From Pseudomonadota bacterium (GTDB lineage Bacteria; Pseudomonadota; Gammaproteobacteria; Burkholderiales; Burkholderiaceae_C), in NCBI GenBank assembly GCA_018241895.1, contig JAFECX010000077.1, positions 1 to 64,000 on the forward strand: a stretch of DNA of 64,000 nt, read 5' to 3'. The notes beneath the pieces are model-generated. The model searched no databases. It was not told the DNA's origin and saw only the letters and a list, made by a program, of their open reading frames with translations. The translations under genes were made by a program, and so were the position numbers. Position 1 is the stretch's first letter, and each line of letters begins with the position of its first letter. Positions 11,284-23,402 of the stretch are shown in pieces.

Positions 11284-12386
11284 CAATGGCGGTCGATCGG
11301 GTACGCGCCCAGCAGCTTGAAGAAGGCGCACACGCCGCGCAGCTCGGCGAGCGCAGCGGCCACGCGCGGCTCCTCGGCATGGCCTTCGAGGTCGATGTAG
11401 AAGTAGTACTCCCACTGGCCCGAGCGCGCCGGCCGCGACTCGAAGCGCGTCATCGACACGCCGTGGTTCTTCAGCGGCACCAGCATGTCGTGCACCGCAC
11501 CCGGCACATTCGGCACCGAGACGACGAGGCTGGTGCGGTCGTGGCCCGATGGGGGCGGCGCCGGCTGCTGCGCCGGATGCGCGACGATGGCAAAGCGCGT
11601 GCGGTTGGTCGGGTCGTCCTGGATCCCCGGCGCGACCACGTACAGGCCGAACTCGCTGCCTGCGCGCGCGCTGGCGATGGCCGCCAGCGTGTCGTCGAGC
11701 GCCGCCAGGCGCGCGCCCTCGGCGTTGCTCGTCACCGGCCGCCGTTCGGCCTGCGGCAGATGCTCGGACAGCCAGCCATGGCACTGCGCCAGTCCCTGCG
11801 GGTGCGCGAGCACGGCGCGAATGCCTTCGAGCGCGTCGCGGCGACGCAGCAGGTTGTGGCGCACGGCGAGGCTGGTCTCGCCGATCACGACGAGCGGCGT
11901 GTGCAGGAACAGATCGAGCGAACGTGCGACCACGCCTTCGGTGCTGTTTTCCACCGGCACGACGCCGAAGTCGGCCGCGCCGGCGCTGGCGGCGCGAAAC
12001 ACCTCGTCGATGCTGGCACACGGCACCTTGACGATCGACGAGCCGAAGTAGCCGAGCGCGGCCAACTCGCTGAACGTGCCCGCCGGCCCGAGATAGGCGA
12101 CGCGCGTCGGCGTTTCGAGCGCGCGGCAGGCCGACATGATCTCGCGCCAGATCGGCGCCACGGCGCCGCCGGCCAGCGGCCCCTCGTTCGCGGCCTCGAG
12201 CCCGGCGATGACCTGGGCCTCGCGTTCGGGGCGAAACGCCGCCGAGCCGTCGCGTCTTTTCAGCGCGCCGACCTGCTGCGCGACCGCGGCACGGCGGTTG
12301 AGCAGCGCGAGCAGTTCGCGGTCGAGCGCATCGATGCGCTGGCGCAGCGCGTCCAGCCCGGCGTCGCTGTGCGCGCGTTCGGCCAT
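11283..12386 (-). CDS. pheA: Chorismate mutase / prephenate dehydratase (P-protein)
   Basis: A 367-residue bifunctional enzyme. Residues 1 to about 90 are an AroQ-type chorismate mutase (LRQRIDALDRELLALLNRR), residues about 93-270 the prephenate dehydratase domain (VAYLGPAGTFSE near the start and the catalytic NRTRF motif near 260), and the rest an ACT domain for phenylalanine feedback (PNVPGAVHDML, then ESRPAR). It makes phenylpyruvate from chorismate. ATG at 12386 is chosen because it starts the mutase helix. It is 11 bases after the DUF2059 gene. Confidence 0.95.
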   Translation of the reverse strand: MAERAHSDAGLDALRQRIDALDRELLALLNRRAAVAQQVGALKRRDGSAAFRPEREAQVIAGLEAANEGPLAGGAVAPIWREIMSACRALETPTRVAYLGPAGTFSELAALGYFGSSIVKVPCASIDEVFRAASAGAADFGVVPVENSTEGVVARSLDLFLHTPLVVIGETSLAVRHNLLRRRDALEGIRAVLAHPQGLAQCHGWLSEHLPQAERRPVTSNAEGARLAALDDTLAAIASARAGSEFGLYVVAPGIQDDPTNRTRFAIVAHPAQQPAPPPSGHDRTSLVVSVPNVPGAVHDMLVPLKNHGVSMTRFESRPARSGQWEYYFYIDLEGHAEEPRVAAALAELRGVCAFFKLLGAYPIDRH

Positions 12387-12397
12387 CGCGCGCCGCG

Positions 12398-13029
12398 TCA
12401 GCGCTTGGTGCCGCTGGCGGGAGCCGGCGCGGCGAGGGCGGCGTTCACGTGCTTGCCCACCGCCTCGCGCAGCGCCTGCACCTTGGGCTCGACCGCGTCC
12501 TTCGTCTCGGCGACGAGCTTTTCGCCGAGCGAGCGCTGCATCTCGGCGGCTACGGCCTGGAACTTGGCGTTCAGCGGCGACTCGAGGATCGAGATCAGCT
12601 GGCGCAGCTCGTCTTCGGAGAAGCGCTGCTCGAGGATGGGGCCCATCGTCGTCGGCGCGAGCTTGACGGCGCGCTCGCGCACGATCGGCACCGCTTCGTC
12701 GGTGTACTTGCGCAGGTCGGCGTCGATCTCCTTGCCGAGCACCTCGCGCTTGTCGGCGCTCAGGCGCTGCAGCACACCGCTGGCCTGCACGCTGGCGGCG
12801 AGCTGCCGCGCGGGCGCCTCGGCGAGCGTGCGCCCCAGGTTCTCGATGCCCGGCTGCTGCAGCTTGAGCACGCGGGCGACCAACTCCTTCTTCGCGGCCG
12901 ACGCCGGCGCCGACGCCTGCGCGCCGGCGCTCGAGATGCACAGCAGCGACAGCGCCGGCGCAAGGCACAGCGCCGACAGGGTCGACAGGGTCGACAGGGT
13001 CGACAGGGTCGACAGCACGATACGCTTCA

Positions 13030-13030
<1 letters not shown>
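12398..13030 (-). CDS. DUF2059 family exported protein
   Basis: A 210-residue protein with a signal peptide of about 38 residues ending near SSAGAQA, followed by an all-helical domain with the DUF2059 core (RFSEDELRQLISILESPLNAKF). Function is unknown; the family is periplasmic. The signal peptide hydrophobic core is built from five tandem 9-bp units at 12972-13016 that encode Leu-Ser-Thr repeats. The ATG at 13030 overlaps the gyrA stop as ATGA, so translation is probably coupled to gyrA, and GGAAAG sits seven bases before it. It occupies the place between gyrA and pheA where many relatives carry serC. Confidence 0.82.
12972..13016. repeat. Five tandem 9-bp units inside a signal peptide
   Basis: Five consecutive copies of GTCGACAGG (first and last slightly changed) lie in the signal-peptide region of the DUF2059 gene and encode a (Leu-Ser-Thr)n run. 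Because the unit is a multiple of three, slippage changes signal length without shifting frame. Confidence 0.9.
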
Positions 13031-15654
<2,624 letters not shown>

Positions 15655-15918
15655 CGAGGACGAGGGCAGCGAAGCGGCCGCGCGGCGAGCGTGCGACGGC
15701 AAAGCGGGGCATTCTACGGGGGCAGGCGTGTCGCGGCTGCGCAACAAGACGCCCGGGTGACCTGCGATGAGACGCCAAAATCGAGCCGCGGCGATGCCCT
15801 ATGGCACAATGACTCGGTCCCAGGTAAGTGCCCGCGCACGTGGGGATTTGCCCGCTTTCACGCACGTGTTTCTGGACATATCGCAGCCCTGTTGCGGCTT
15901 TCCTCGAGAGGAGAATCG

Positions 15919-16596
15919 ATGAAGAAATTGAACAAGGTGGCGGTGCTGTTCGCATCGGTCGCGCTGGCCGCCCCGATCGCAGCATTCGCCCAGGCGAACG
16001 ACAACTGGAAGGCCGCCGACGGCCAGTCCGTCTGGAAGAACGGCACCAACGAACTGTGCTGGCGCGATGGCGGCTGGACGCCGGCCACTGCGGACAAGGA
16101 CTGCGACGGCGCGCTCAAGCCCGCCCCGGCTCCCGCGCCCGCGCCCGCTCCGGCTCCTGCGGCAGCGCCCCCGCCGCCAGCGGCTGCTCCGGCGCCCGCC
16201 CCGGCGCCCGCTCCGGCTGCCGCGCCCGCTCCGGTGAGCGAGAAGGTGACCTACGCGGCCGACACCTTCTTCGACTTCGACAAGTCGGTCCTCAAGCCTG
16301 AGGGCAAGGCCAAGCTCGACGATCTGGTCGGCAAGACCAAAGGCATGAATCTCGAAGTGGCGATCGCTGTCGGCCATACCGACAACATCGGCACGGCCGC
16401 CTACAACCAGAAGCTGTCGGTGCGGCGCGCCGAGGCCGTCAAGGCCTACCTGGTGAGCAAGGGCATCGAGAAGAACCGCGTCTACACCGAAGGCAAGGGG
16501 ATGTCGCAGCCGATCGCCGACAACAAGACCCGCGAGGGCCGCGCGAAGAACCGTCGCGTGGAAGTCGAGGTCGTCGGCACGCGCACCAAGCAGTAA
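15919..16596 (+). CDS. OmpA-family outer membrane protein with Pro/Ala linker
   Basis: A 225-residue protein starting at the ATG at 15919, preceded by GAGAGGAGA. A signal peptide (residues 1 to about 25, ending AAFAQA) is followed by a short domain with a WxxxxGxxVWKNGTNELCWRDGGWTP pattern, a long Ala-Pro repeat (about 73-115), and a C-terminal OmpA domain (DTFFDFDKSVLKPEG, then GHTDNIGT, ending NRRVEVEV) that binds peptidoglycan. The N-terminal part is not an eight-strand barrel, so this is the short OmpA/Pal-like type common in Burkholderiales. Strong ribosome site, long leader and a strong terminator suggest high expression. Confidence 0.9.
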   Translation: MKKLNKVAVLFASVALAAPIAAFAQANDNWKAADGQSVWKNGTNELCWRDGGWTPATADKDCDGALKPAPAPAPAPAPAPAAAPPPPAAAPAPAPAPAPAAAPAPVSEKVTYAADTFFDFDKSVLKPEGKAKLDDLVGKTKGMNLEVAIAVGHTDNIGTAAYNQKLSVRRAEAVKAYLVSKGIEKNRVYTEGKGMSQPIADNKTREGRAKNRRVEVEVVGTRTKQ

Positions 16597-16620
16597 GCAC
16601 CGGGGCGCAAGCCGGTTGTC

Positions 16621-16654
16621 AACGAAGCCCCGCTGCCGCGGGGCTTCGTTTTTT
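16621..16654 (+). terminator. Rho-independent terminator after the OmpA-like gene
   Basis: A 13-bp perfect stem, AACGAAGCCCCGC against GCGGGGCTTCGTT, with a TGCC loop, followed by a run of T. It lies 25 bases after the stop codon. Confidence 0.92.
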
Positions 16655-16710
16655 CGGAGCGCACGCCTCCTCGCATCTGCAGCCTGCGCGGCTCCGCTAC
16701 GATCGCACCC

Positions 16711-17412
16711 GTGAGCAACGTCGACGCCCAGGAACTCGCCAAGTTCAGCGAGATTGCGCATCGCTGGTGGGATCCCGACAGCGAGTTCCGCCCGCTGCAC
16801 CAGATCAATCCGCTGCGCCTGGCGTGGATCGACGGCCTGGCCGGCCTGCGCGGCAAGACCGCGCTCGATGTCGGCTGTGGCGGCGGGATACTGGCCGAGT
16901 CGATGGCCAGCTGCGGCGCACGTGTGACCGGCATCGACCTGGCTGCCAAGTCGCTCGGGGTCGCGCGGCTGCATGCGCTCGAGGCCGGCGTGAGCGGCCT
17001 CGACTACCGCGAGATCTCGGCCGAGGACCTGGCCGTACAGCAGCCGGCTTCGTTCGACGTCGTCACCTGCATGGAGATGCTCGAGCACGTGCCCGACCCA
17101 GCCTCGGTCGTGCGCGCCTGTGCGCGCCTCGTGCAGCCCGGCGGCTGGGTGTTCTTCTCGACGCTCAATCGCAACGCCAAGGCCTTCCTGTTCGCCATCG
17201 TCGGTGCCGAGTACCTGCTGCGCCTGCTGCCGCGAGGCACGCACGAGTACGCAAGGCTGATCCGCCCGAGCGAACTGGCGCGCTTCGCGCGCGACGCCGG
17301 CCTGGCGCTGCACGAGACGCGCGGCCTCGAATACAACCCGCTCACGCAGCGCTACCGGCTGTCGGCCGACGCCAGCGTGAACTATCTCGTCGCGTGCCGG
17401 CGCCCGGCCTGA
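16711..17412 (+). CDS. ubiG: Ubiquinone biosynthesis O-methyltransferase
   Basis: A 233-residue SAM-dependent methyltransferase starting at GTG 16711. It shows the UbiG N-terminus ([24 protein letters not shown]), motif [13 protein letters not shown] at about 51-62, the acidic VTGIDLA loop, and [13 protein letters not shown]. UbiG performs both O-methylations of the ubiquinone ring. It overlaps the start of gph by 19 bases, so the two are co-transcribed; the ubiG-gph pair behind ompA and gyrA is the normal Burkholderiales order. Confidence 0.94.
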   Translation: MSNVDAQELAKFSEIAHRWWDPDSEFRPLHQINPLRLAWIDGLAGLRGKTALDVGCGGGILAESMASCGARVTGIDLAAKSLGVARLHALEAGVSGLDYREISAEDLAVQQPASFDVVTCMEMLEHVPDPASVVRACARLVQPGGWVFFSTLNRNAKAFLFAIVGAEYLLRLLPRGTHEYARLIRPSELARFARDAGLALHETRGLEYNPLTQRYRLSADASVNYLVACRRPA

Positions 17413-18074
17413 AGTTCCCGCTCGACGCGGTCCTGTTCGACCTCGACGGCACGCTCGTCGATAGTGCGCCCGACCTGGCCGGCGCCGCCAACGAAATGCT
17501 TGCTGCGCGCGGGCGGCCGTTGCTGGCTTTCGATCGGCTTCGCGTGCACGCCGGATCGGGCGCACGCGGCATGCTTGGCGCCGCGTTCGGTCTGGCGCCG
17601 GGTGCGCCCGGATACGAGACGATGCGTGCCGAGTTCCTCGCGCGCTACGAGCAGCGCATGCTGGATGCCACGCACGTGTTCGATGCCGTGCCGCAGCTGC
17701 TCGATGCGCTGGACGCGCGCGGCGCGCGCTGGGGCATCGTGACCAACAAGGCACTGCGCTTTGCCGAGCCGATCGCGTGCGAGCTCGGACTCCTCGGGCG
17801 TGCCGGCGTGCTGATTGGTGGCGACAGCACTGCGCACATCAAGCCGCATCCGGCACCGCTGCTCGAGGCGGCGCGCCGGCTCGGGCTGGCACCGCGGCGC
17901 TGCGCCTACGTCGGCGACGACGTGCGCGACATGCGCGCCGGCGCCGCGGCCGGGATGGTCACGGTGGCGGCGGCCTGGGGCTACCTGGGCGAGGGCGCCG
18001 ATCCGCACACCTGGGGCGCCCATCACGTCATTGATGCACCGCTCGAGCTCTTGCAAATGCTGGAACCGGCCTAA
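17394..18074 (+). CDS. gph: Phosphoglycolate phosphatase, HAD family
   Basis: A 226-residue HAD hydrolase. The nucleophile motif [16 protein letters not shown] is at about residues 13-28, motif II is in GIVTNK, and motif III/IV are [11 protein letters not shown] and YVGDDVRDM. It dephosphorylates 2-phosphoglycolate formed during oxygen metabolism and DNA 3'-end repair. No ATG exists in frame before the motif; GTG 17394, inside the ubiG end, is the only suitable start. Its stop codon forms part of the likely ssrA promoter. A pyrophosphatase role cannot be excluded for this family. Confidence 0.88.
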   Translation: MPAPGLKFPLDAVLFDLDGTLVDSAPDLAGAANEMLAARGRPLLAFDRLRVHAGSGARGMLGAAFGLAPGAPGYETMRAEFLARYEQRMLDATHVFDAVPQLLDALDARGARWGIVTNKALRFAEPIACELGLLGRAGVLIGGDSTAHIKPHPAPLLEAARRLGLAPRRCAYVGDDVRDMRAGAAAGMVTVAAAWGYLGEGADPHTWGAHHVIDAPLELLQMLEPA

Positions 18075-18077
18075 AAT
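18049..18077 (+). promoter_or_regulatory. Likely ssrA promoter inside the end of gph
   Basis: TAAAAT at 18072-18077 fits a -10 box ten bases before the tmRNA 5' end, with CTTGCA about 16 bases upstream as a weak -35. The first three bases of the -10 box are the gph stop codon. Confidence 0.5.
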
Positions 18078-18087
18078 CGCGATCCAT

Positions 18088-18460
18088 GGGACCGACCTGG
18101 CTTCGACGTGGGTGCGGAGTCGGCGCGGGGCATGCCGAGCACCAGTTCGCTCGTAAATCCACTGGAACGAAGTAACTGCGAACGACGAACGTTTCGCCCT
18201 CGCCGCTTAAACACCGGTGAGCCTCGCAACGGTTGGCCGATGGGCCGGGCCGAGGTCGCAAGACCGAAGGCTGCGAGGTCATGCACATCGGCTCGTCCCT
18301 GGTCGCGTCATTCGGCCAGGGCCTAAAACCAAGTGACTCGGGGCATCGGCAGCGTGCTGCTGCGCGGCCGGCGCCCTCAGACTCAAATCAGACAGCTACG
18401 CATGTAGAACCGTCCGACGATGGCTTGCGGACGGGGGTTCGATTCCCCCCGGTTCCACCA
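18088..18460 (+). ncRNA. ssrA: Transfer-messenger RNA (tmRNA)
   Basis: A 373-nt one-piece tmRNA. The 5' end GGGACCG pairs with CGGTTCC just before the terminal ACCA, giving a seven-pair acceptor stem with one G-U. The T-arm is CGGGGGTTCGATTCCCCCC. The tag frame starts at GCG 18178 and reads ANDERFALAA followed by TAA at 18208-18210, the betaproteobacterial degradation tag. tmRNA rescues stalled ribosomes and marks the product for ClpXP/ClpAP. Its 3' end is a common integration target, and an island starts directly behind it here. Confidence 0.97.
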
Positions 18461-18467
18461 TATACAA

Positions 18468-18495
18468 GGGCTCGGATAGTCTCCGGGCCCTTTTT
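18468..18495 (+). terminator. Terminator after ssrA
   Basis: GGGCTCGG pairs with CCGGGCCC (one G-U pair) around a 7-base loop, followed by TTTTT. It ends the ssrA transcript and is the last recognisable element before the island genes. Confidence 0.85.
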
Positions 18496-18703
18496 CTTGC
18501 CCGGAATCGCCGCGTCACGCGGGGTTCTGGCCGAGGGGCTTGCGGATGTCGTCGCGCCGTTCGACCTTGAAACCGGCGTATTTCTGGCGATTTGTGTACC
18601 AGAGCCGTCTCTTGTCTCTGTTTGGCTTGCGGGTAGGCGCAGCCTTGAGCAGCCAAAATCAAGTACTTGCACGCCAAGGTTCGCTGGCAACTGCGCTCGC
18701 CGG

Positions 18704-19155
18704 TCAGGCATCGAACCGTGCCACGACCTCCCGCTGCGCTGCCCAGTCCACCGGTAGCGGATTGCGCTGAAACCACAGTAGGCTCATGCAGCGGGGTTGT
18801 TGTCCGGCGTAGATGGCCTGCACGACGGCGGGCTCCAGCAAGGTCAGGCGCAGGAGTTCGTTGACGGTCGAGTGATGCAGACCCTCGCGCTTGGCGATCT
18901 CGCTGCCGGTGTCCACCACGTCGTCGTCGAGCAGTTGCTGCCAGTAGAACGCCCGTGACAGTGCCGTGAGCAAGGGCTGGTCGTGGACGGCGGTGGTCTT
19001 GGCCTGTACCTCGGCCACCGCAGGTCGCACCACGACGGCCCGTCCACCACGTTTCCTGATCTTGATCGGGATGAAAGTCGTGAGGCGGATTTGGTCGCCT
19101 TCGCGCCGCTCGCGCTTTTCGGCCCGGCCCGTGGCCTCGATCTTCGGTTTGTTCT

Positions 19156-19159
<4 letters not shown>
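18704..19159 (-). CDS. Small HTH protein encoded with the recombinase
   Basis: A 151-residue basic protein. Residues about 85-115 form a helix-turn-helix (GSEIAKREGLHHSTVNELLRLTLL), and the N-terminus is Lys/Arg-rich. It starts at GTG 19159, overlapping the recombinase stop as GTGA, so it is translated from the same mRNA. Such genes regularly follow serine recombinases of this type. A role as directionality or regulatory factor is an inference from position; I cannot assign it to a named family. Confidence 0.72.
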
Positions 19160-20486
<1,327 letters not shown>

Positions 20487-20490
<4 letters not shown>

Positions 20491-20969
20491 CGCGCACCTG
20501 CCTTCTCGCGGCGCAGGCCAAAGAACCTCGGCCCATTCCACTGCACGCCCGTGATGTGCCGCGCCACCGCCGACAGGCTGCGGAACGTCCGGCCTTCGTA
20601 TTCGCACTGACCGTCCGGCCTAACGACCACGCGATGCTCGCGCTCATCCCATTCACGCATCAGCACCGTGCCGGGCATCAGGGTCTGCTGGCGGCTATCG
20701 CCCGTGCCCGGCTCCAGCCGATGCTTGATTTTCGAGTGAGCGGCTCCGGCCTCGACCAGATGGCGGCGGATGCCCGCAGGCACGCCGCCGTAGGCCAGCT
20801 CCTGAATCCGGTACGCCAGCCGGGATTCGAGGAAACTGCGATTGATGTGCTTGGGCCGCCGAGGGAAGTGCTGATCCCACAGCGCCCACAGGTCGGCCAT
20901 CGGCAATGCGGGCAAGGCCGCGATCTGCGCCGACACGGTGCCGACGCCCGTGTTGGGTTTGCTGCTCAT
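20487..20969 (-). CDS. DUF2924 family protein
   Basis: A 160-residue protein matching DUF2924: the N-terminal LPALPMADLWALWDQHF block, then NRSFLESRLAYRIQELAYGG and a C-terminal TVLMREWDEREHRVVVRPDGQCEYEGRTFRSLSAVARHITG segment. Families like this are found almost only beside phage or island serine recombinases, and the C-terminal half resembles a small DNA-associated wHTH-like fold. A strong CAGGAGAA site precedes its ATG. It overlaps the recombinase start, so it is the first gene of the recombination triplet. Confidence 0.85.
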
Positions 20970-21030
20970 CGAAATTCTCCTGAGTGTTGAGACGTCCGCA
21001 TTCAGGCGCTGTGGCGACCAGAAGCCAAGG

Positions 21031-21438
21031 TCAAACCGCGCTCTGTGGCTGTTTTGCCCAGGGCGGCGTGAAGCCGACGGCGGTTTCCGTATCGGTGCGG
21101 TAGCTGATGGCCTGGCCGGTAACCGGATGCCGCAGTGCGCCGAAGGTCACTTCGGCTCCGCTTCGCGTGGCGACAATGCAGGTGTCGTCCTGATGCGCGG
21201 GGAAGACCCAGCCCTTGACGCCTTCTGGCAGCCGGGCAAATTCGTCAATGCTGTCCAGCAGATACGGCAAGCCGAGCGCCTCGGCCTGCGCCCGAGCCTG
21301 CACGACGGCACCCGGCTCGCTGCCGACCTCGACGATGGGAATCCACAGCACGTTGTGACCAGCGGCGAACCAGCCAAGGACTTCGACCTGCATCGGAACC
21401 TCCTGCTGGCCGTGGGAGCAAAGAATGTGGTGACTCAT
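21031..21438 (-). CDS. Island protein of unknown function
   Basis: A 135-residue protein with ATG 21438 behind a perfect GGAGG site. It is soluble, with a CSHGQQEVPMQVEVLGWFAAGHNVLWIPIVE segment at the start; no catalytic motif or known domain is recognisable. It lies 61 bases upstream of the DUF2924 gene on the same strand and is probably in the same transcript. No function is assigned. Confidence 0.65.
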   Translation of the reverse strand: MSHHILCSHGQQEVPMQVEVLGWFAAGHNVLWIPIVEVGSEPGAVVQARAQAEALGLPYLLDSIDEFARLPEGVKGWVFPAHQDDTCIVATRSGAEVTFGALRHPVTGQAISYRTDTETAVGFTPPWAKQPQSAV

Positions 21439-21616
21439 GGGATGACCTCCAGTTTCTGGATGGGATCGGTTGCAAGAGATGCCGGTTTGCGCGATGCCTT
21501 TCGCGCTTGGCACCGGCGGGCCCTACGTGGCATCGGCGGAGTCGGACGGACTGAATGCACGCCCGTCCGAGGCGGGCGGCGGATATGCCACGACTGCCCG
21601 CCACCTGCCTCACGCT

Positions 21617-22462
21617 TCATGCGCTGGGTCTTTCCGCAGCCAGCTTGGCGCGGGCGGATTCGAGGTACTCGTGCGGAATATCGATCTCGAGCTTGCGCTC
21701 GCTGTGCGTGCTGAACCCGGCATTGCGCGATGCCACTGCAGCACGGGCCAGCACGTCGTAGACCTGCGGCAACTGTTCGTGGAGTTCGATCTTTGCGACG
21801 CTGGATTGGTGGTGCTTGAAGGCACGTTCTGCGTCATTGATCTGGCCGGGGATGGCAGCGATCTCGGCATCCACCGCCTGCAGCTTGCCGTTGATGTTCT
21901 CCAGCGTGGCGCGCGCCACCCGCAGCTCGACATCGAGTTTGGTCAACGCCTCGGGCAAGACGAATTCGCCCTCGGCAGCGGCCATCGCTTCACTGGCCGA
22001 TTGCGTCTCGGTGGCGATGCGCTGCTCCAGTTCGTCAATGCGCTTGTCCAGCTTGGCGATGAGCTTGGCGTGCTGCTCGCGCTCGGTCTGCAGCGCACTG
22101 CGGCGACGGCGCAATTCGATGATCGTTGCGCGTGCGCTCTCCAGCTTGTCGGGGGCTTCGACGATGGAACGCAGGTCATGGAACTTGGCCTTCAAGTCTC
22201 GGACGTCGCGCTCCAGCGCATCGGCCCGTTGCTTGGCCTCACCAGCTTCACGCCGCGCCCGGCGTTCGGCCTCGCTGACCGAGTGATGGCTGCCGCGCTG
22301 CTCCAGATCAAAGGCGTACTTCTCTTTGGCCACGCTGTCGGCCCTCGCCTCGGCGGCAGCGGTCTGCAAGGTATCGAGCTGCTGCTTGACGTCGGCGTGC
22401 TCGGCCTTGATGCGTGCGTAGTAGCCGCTGGTGGTTTTCTTGCTGAAGGGGTTGAGTTTCAT
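21617..22462 (-). CDS. Coiled-coil protein of unknown function
   Basis: A 281-residue protein beginning MKLNPFSKKTTSGYYARIKAEHADV. From about residue 15 to 235 it is an almost unbroken heptad-rich coiled coil with many Glu, Lys, Arg and Ala, and it has no membrane segment or catalytic motif. It may be a scaffold in the recombinase operon or a partner of the following small proteins; this is inferred from position only. It is followed by a 178-base gap and then the 135-residue gene on the same strand. Confidence 0.7.
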   Translation of the reverse strand: MKLNPFSKKTTSGYYARIKAEHADVKQQLDTLQTAAAEARADSVAKEKYAFDLEQRGSHHSVSEAERRARREAGEAKQRADALERDVRDLKAKFHDLRSIVEAPDKLESARATIIELRRRRSALQTEREQHAKLIAKLDKRIDELEQRIATETQSASEAMAAAEGEFVLPEALTKLDVELRVARATLENINGKLQAVDAEIAAIPGQINDAERAFKHHQSSVAKIELHEQLPQVYDVLARAAVASRNAGFSTHSERKLEIDIPHEYLESARAKLAAERPSA

Positions 22463-22484
22463 GGTCGGGGTCTCCGTTGGCGTG

Positions 22485-22787
22485 TCAGGGATGGAAGGGG
22501 TAACGGGCATCACCCGGGCTGACGGTGGTGCTGATCCACAGGCCGGGGCCGACCTGCTTTTTGATGCCCACCAGCGCGCCAGGGCGGTGCGGGCGGTTCG
22601 TGGCCTGCCAGCCGTGCTGGGCAACGGGCGTGTTGGCCGACGCGCCGGTCATCACCGCAACGGCCTGCGCCAAATCGGTCCCGGCCCACGGCGAGGTGGC
22701 GTCGAGTGATGGGGCAGCGGCAGGCGCTTGAAGGCCCAGCGCCTTACGCCAGACCGGATGCAGATGGGGCAGATTGAAATGGCTCAC
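22485..22787 (-). CDS. Small island protein of unknown function
   Basis: A 100-residue protein starting at GTG 22787, with AAGGAG at a good distance. It reads SHFNLPHLHPVWRKALGL at the start and has a central ATSPWAGTDLAQAVAVMTG and a C-terminal GALVGIKKQVGPGLWISTTV segment. It is the first gene of the minus-strand run that leads to the recombinase. No known family is recognised. Confidence 0.6.
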   Translation of the reverse strand: MSHFNLPHLHPVWRKALGLQAPAAAPSLDATSPWAGTDLAQAVAVMTGASANTPVAQHGWQATNRPHRPGALVGIKKQVGPGLWISTTVSPGDARYPFHP

Positions 22788-23175
22788 GGCGATCTCCTTT
22801 TGGCGGTTGAGATGGGCAACACACACAGGAGAAATGGTCGCAAAACAGAGACTTTCTGGCGATCTGGACGCGGCGGGTTTGCGCGTGTTTTGGCGGGTGT
22901 CAGCTCCCTACAGCGCCCGTGAGCGCACTCAGGCCTGCTGCGGATAGACGGTTTTGCAGCGATGCTTGAGGCCATCTGTTGCGGATCCGCATCCGAAGCC
23001 ATGAGCAACGTTGAGCAATGCGTGGGCTGTTTGTCCTTGGTTTCGACGATTCGGCCATTTCGGGTGTTTGCCGCCACGGCGCGAACCCCGAAGAATCTGT
23101 TGCAACGCTCGCTGCACAACCTCCACCGATGGACGGGGAGGGATGCCAAGGGCACCACGAATTGAAAGGAAACCC
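22788..23175. other. Divergent promoter region of the island
   Basis: About 390 bases between the leftward recombinase operon and the rightward replication genes. It holds a 12-bp perfect palindrome TGCGGATCCGCA at 22980-22991 and a GAGCAACGTTGAGCAATG duplication at about 23002. Both operons must start here, so this is the likely control region of the element. No gene is convincing. Confidence 0.5.
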
Positions 23176-23394
23176 ATGACCACCATCCAACATCCGAGCC
23201 TGCTCACGCCACGCCAGTTGGCCGCCCGCTGGGGCATGAGCGAGAAGACTCTCGAACGCTGGCGCACGCTCGGCACGGGTCCGACGTACCTCAAGCTCGG
23301 CAGCCGCGTGATGTATCCGCTTGCCTCCATTGCGCAGCACGAGCAGGGCCGGATGCGCCGCTGCACGGCAGGCCAAGAACTGCCTCAGTACTGA
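23176..23394 (+). CDS. Small AlpA/excisionase-type HTH DNA-binding protein
   Basis: A 72-residue protein starting at ATG 23176, with AAAGGAAA upstream. It is a compact winged-helix of the HTH_17/MerR-like excisionase type: LTPRQLAARWGMSEKTLERWRTLGTGPTYLKLGSRVMYPLASI. Proteins like this act as excisionases or as activators at island promoters. It is eight bases upstream of the primase-helicase gene and likely co-transcribed, so it may couple excision with replication. Confidence 0.85.
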   Translation: MTTIQHPSLLTPRQLAARWGMSEKTLERWRTLGTGPTYLKLGSRVMYPLASIAQHEQGRMRRCTAGQELPQY

Positions 23395-23402
23395 CCCTGC
23401 GG

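Noticed and set aside
18396-18475. Minus-strand frame whose end reads like a real protein tail (VEPGGIEPPSASHRR)
   Set aside because: It lies antisense to the 3' end of ssrA. Frames of this type are well-known false genes opposite tRNA and tmRNA ends.
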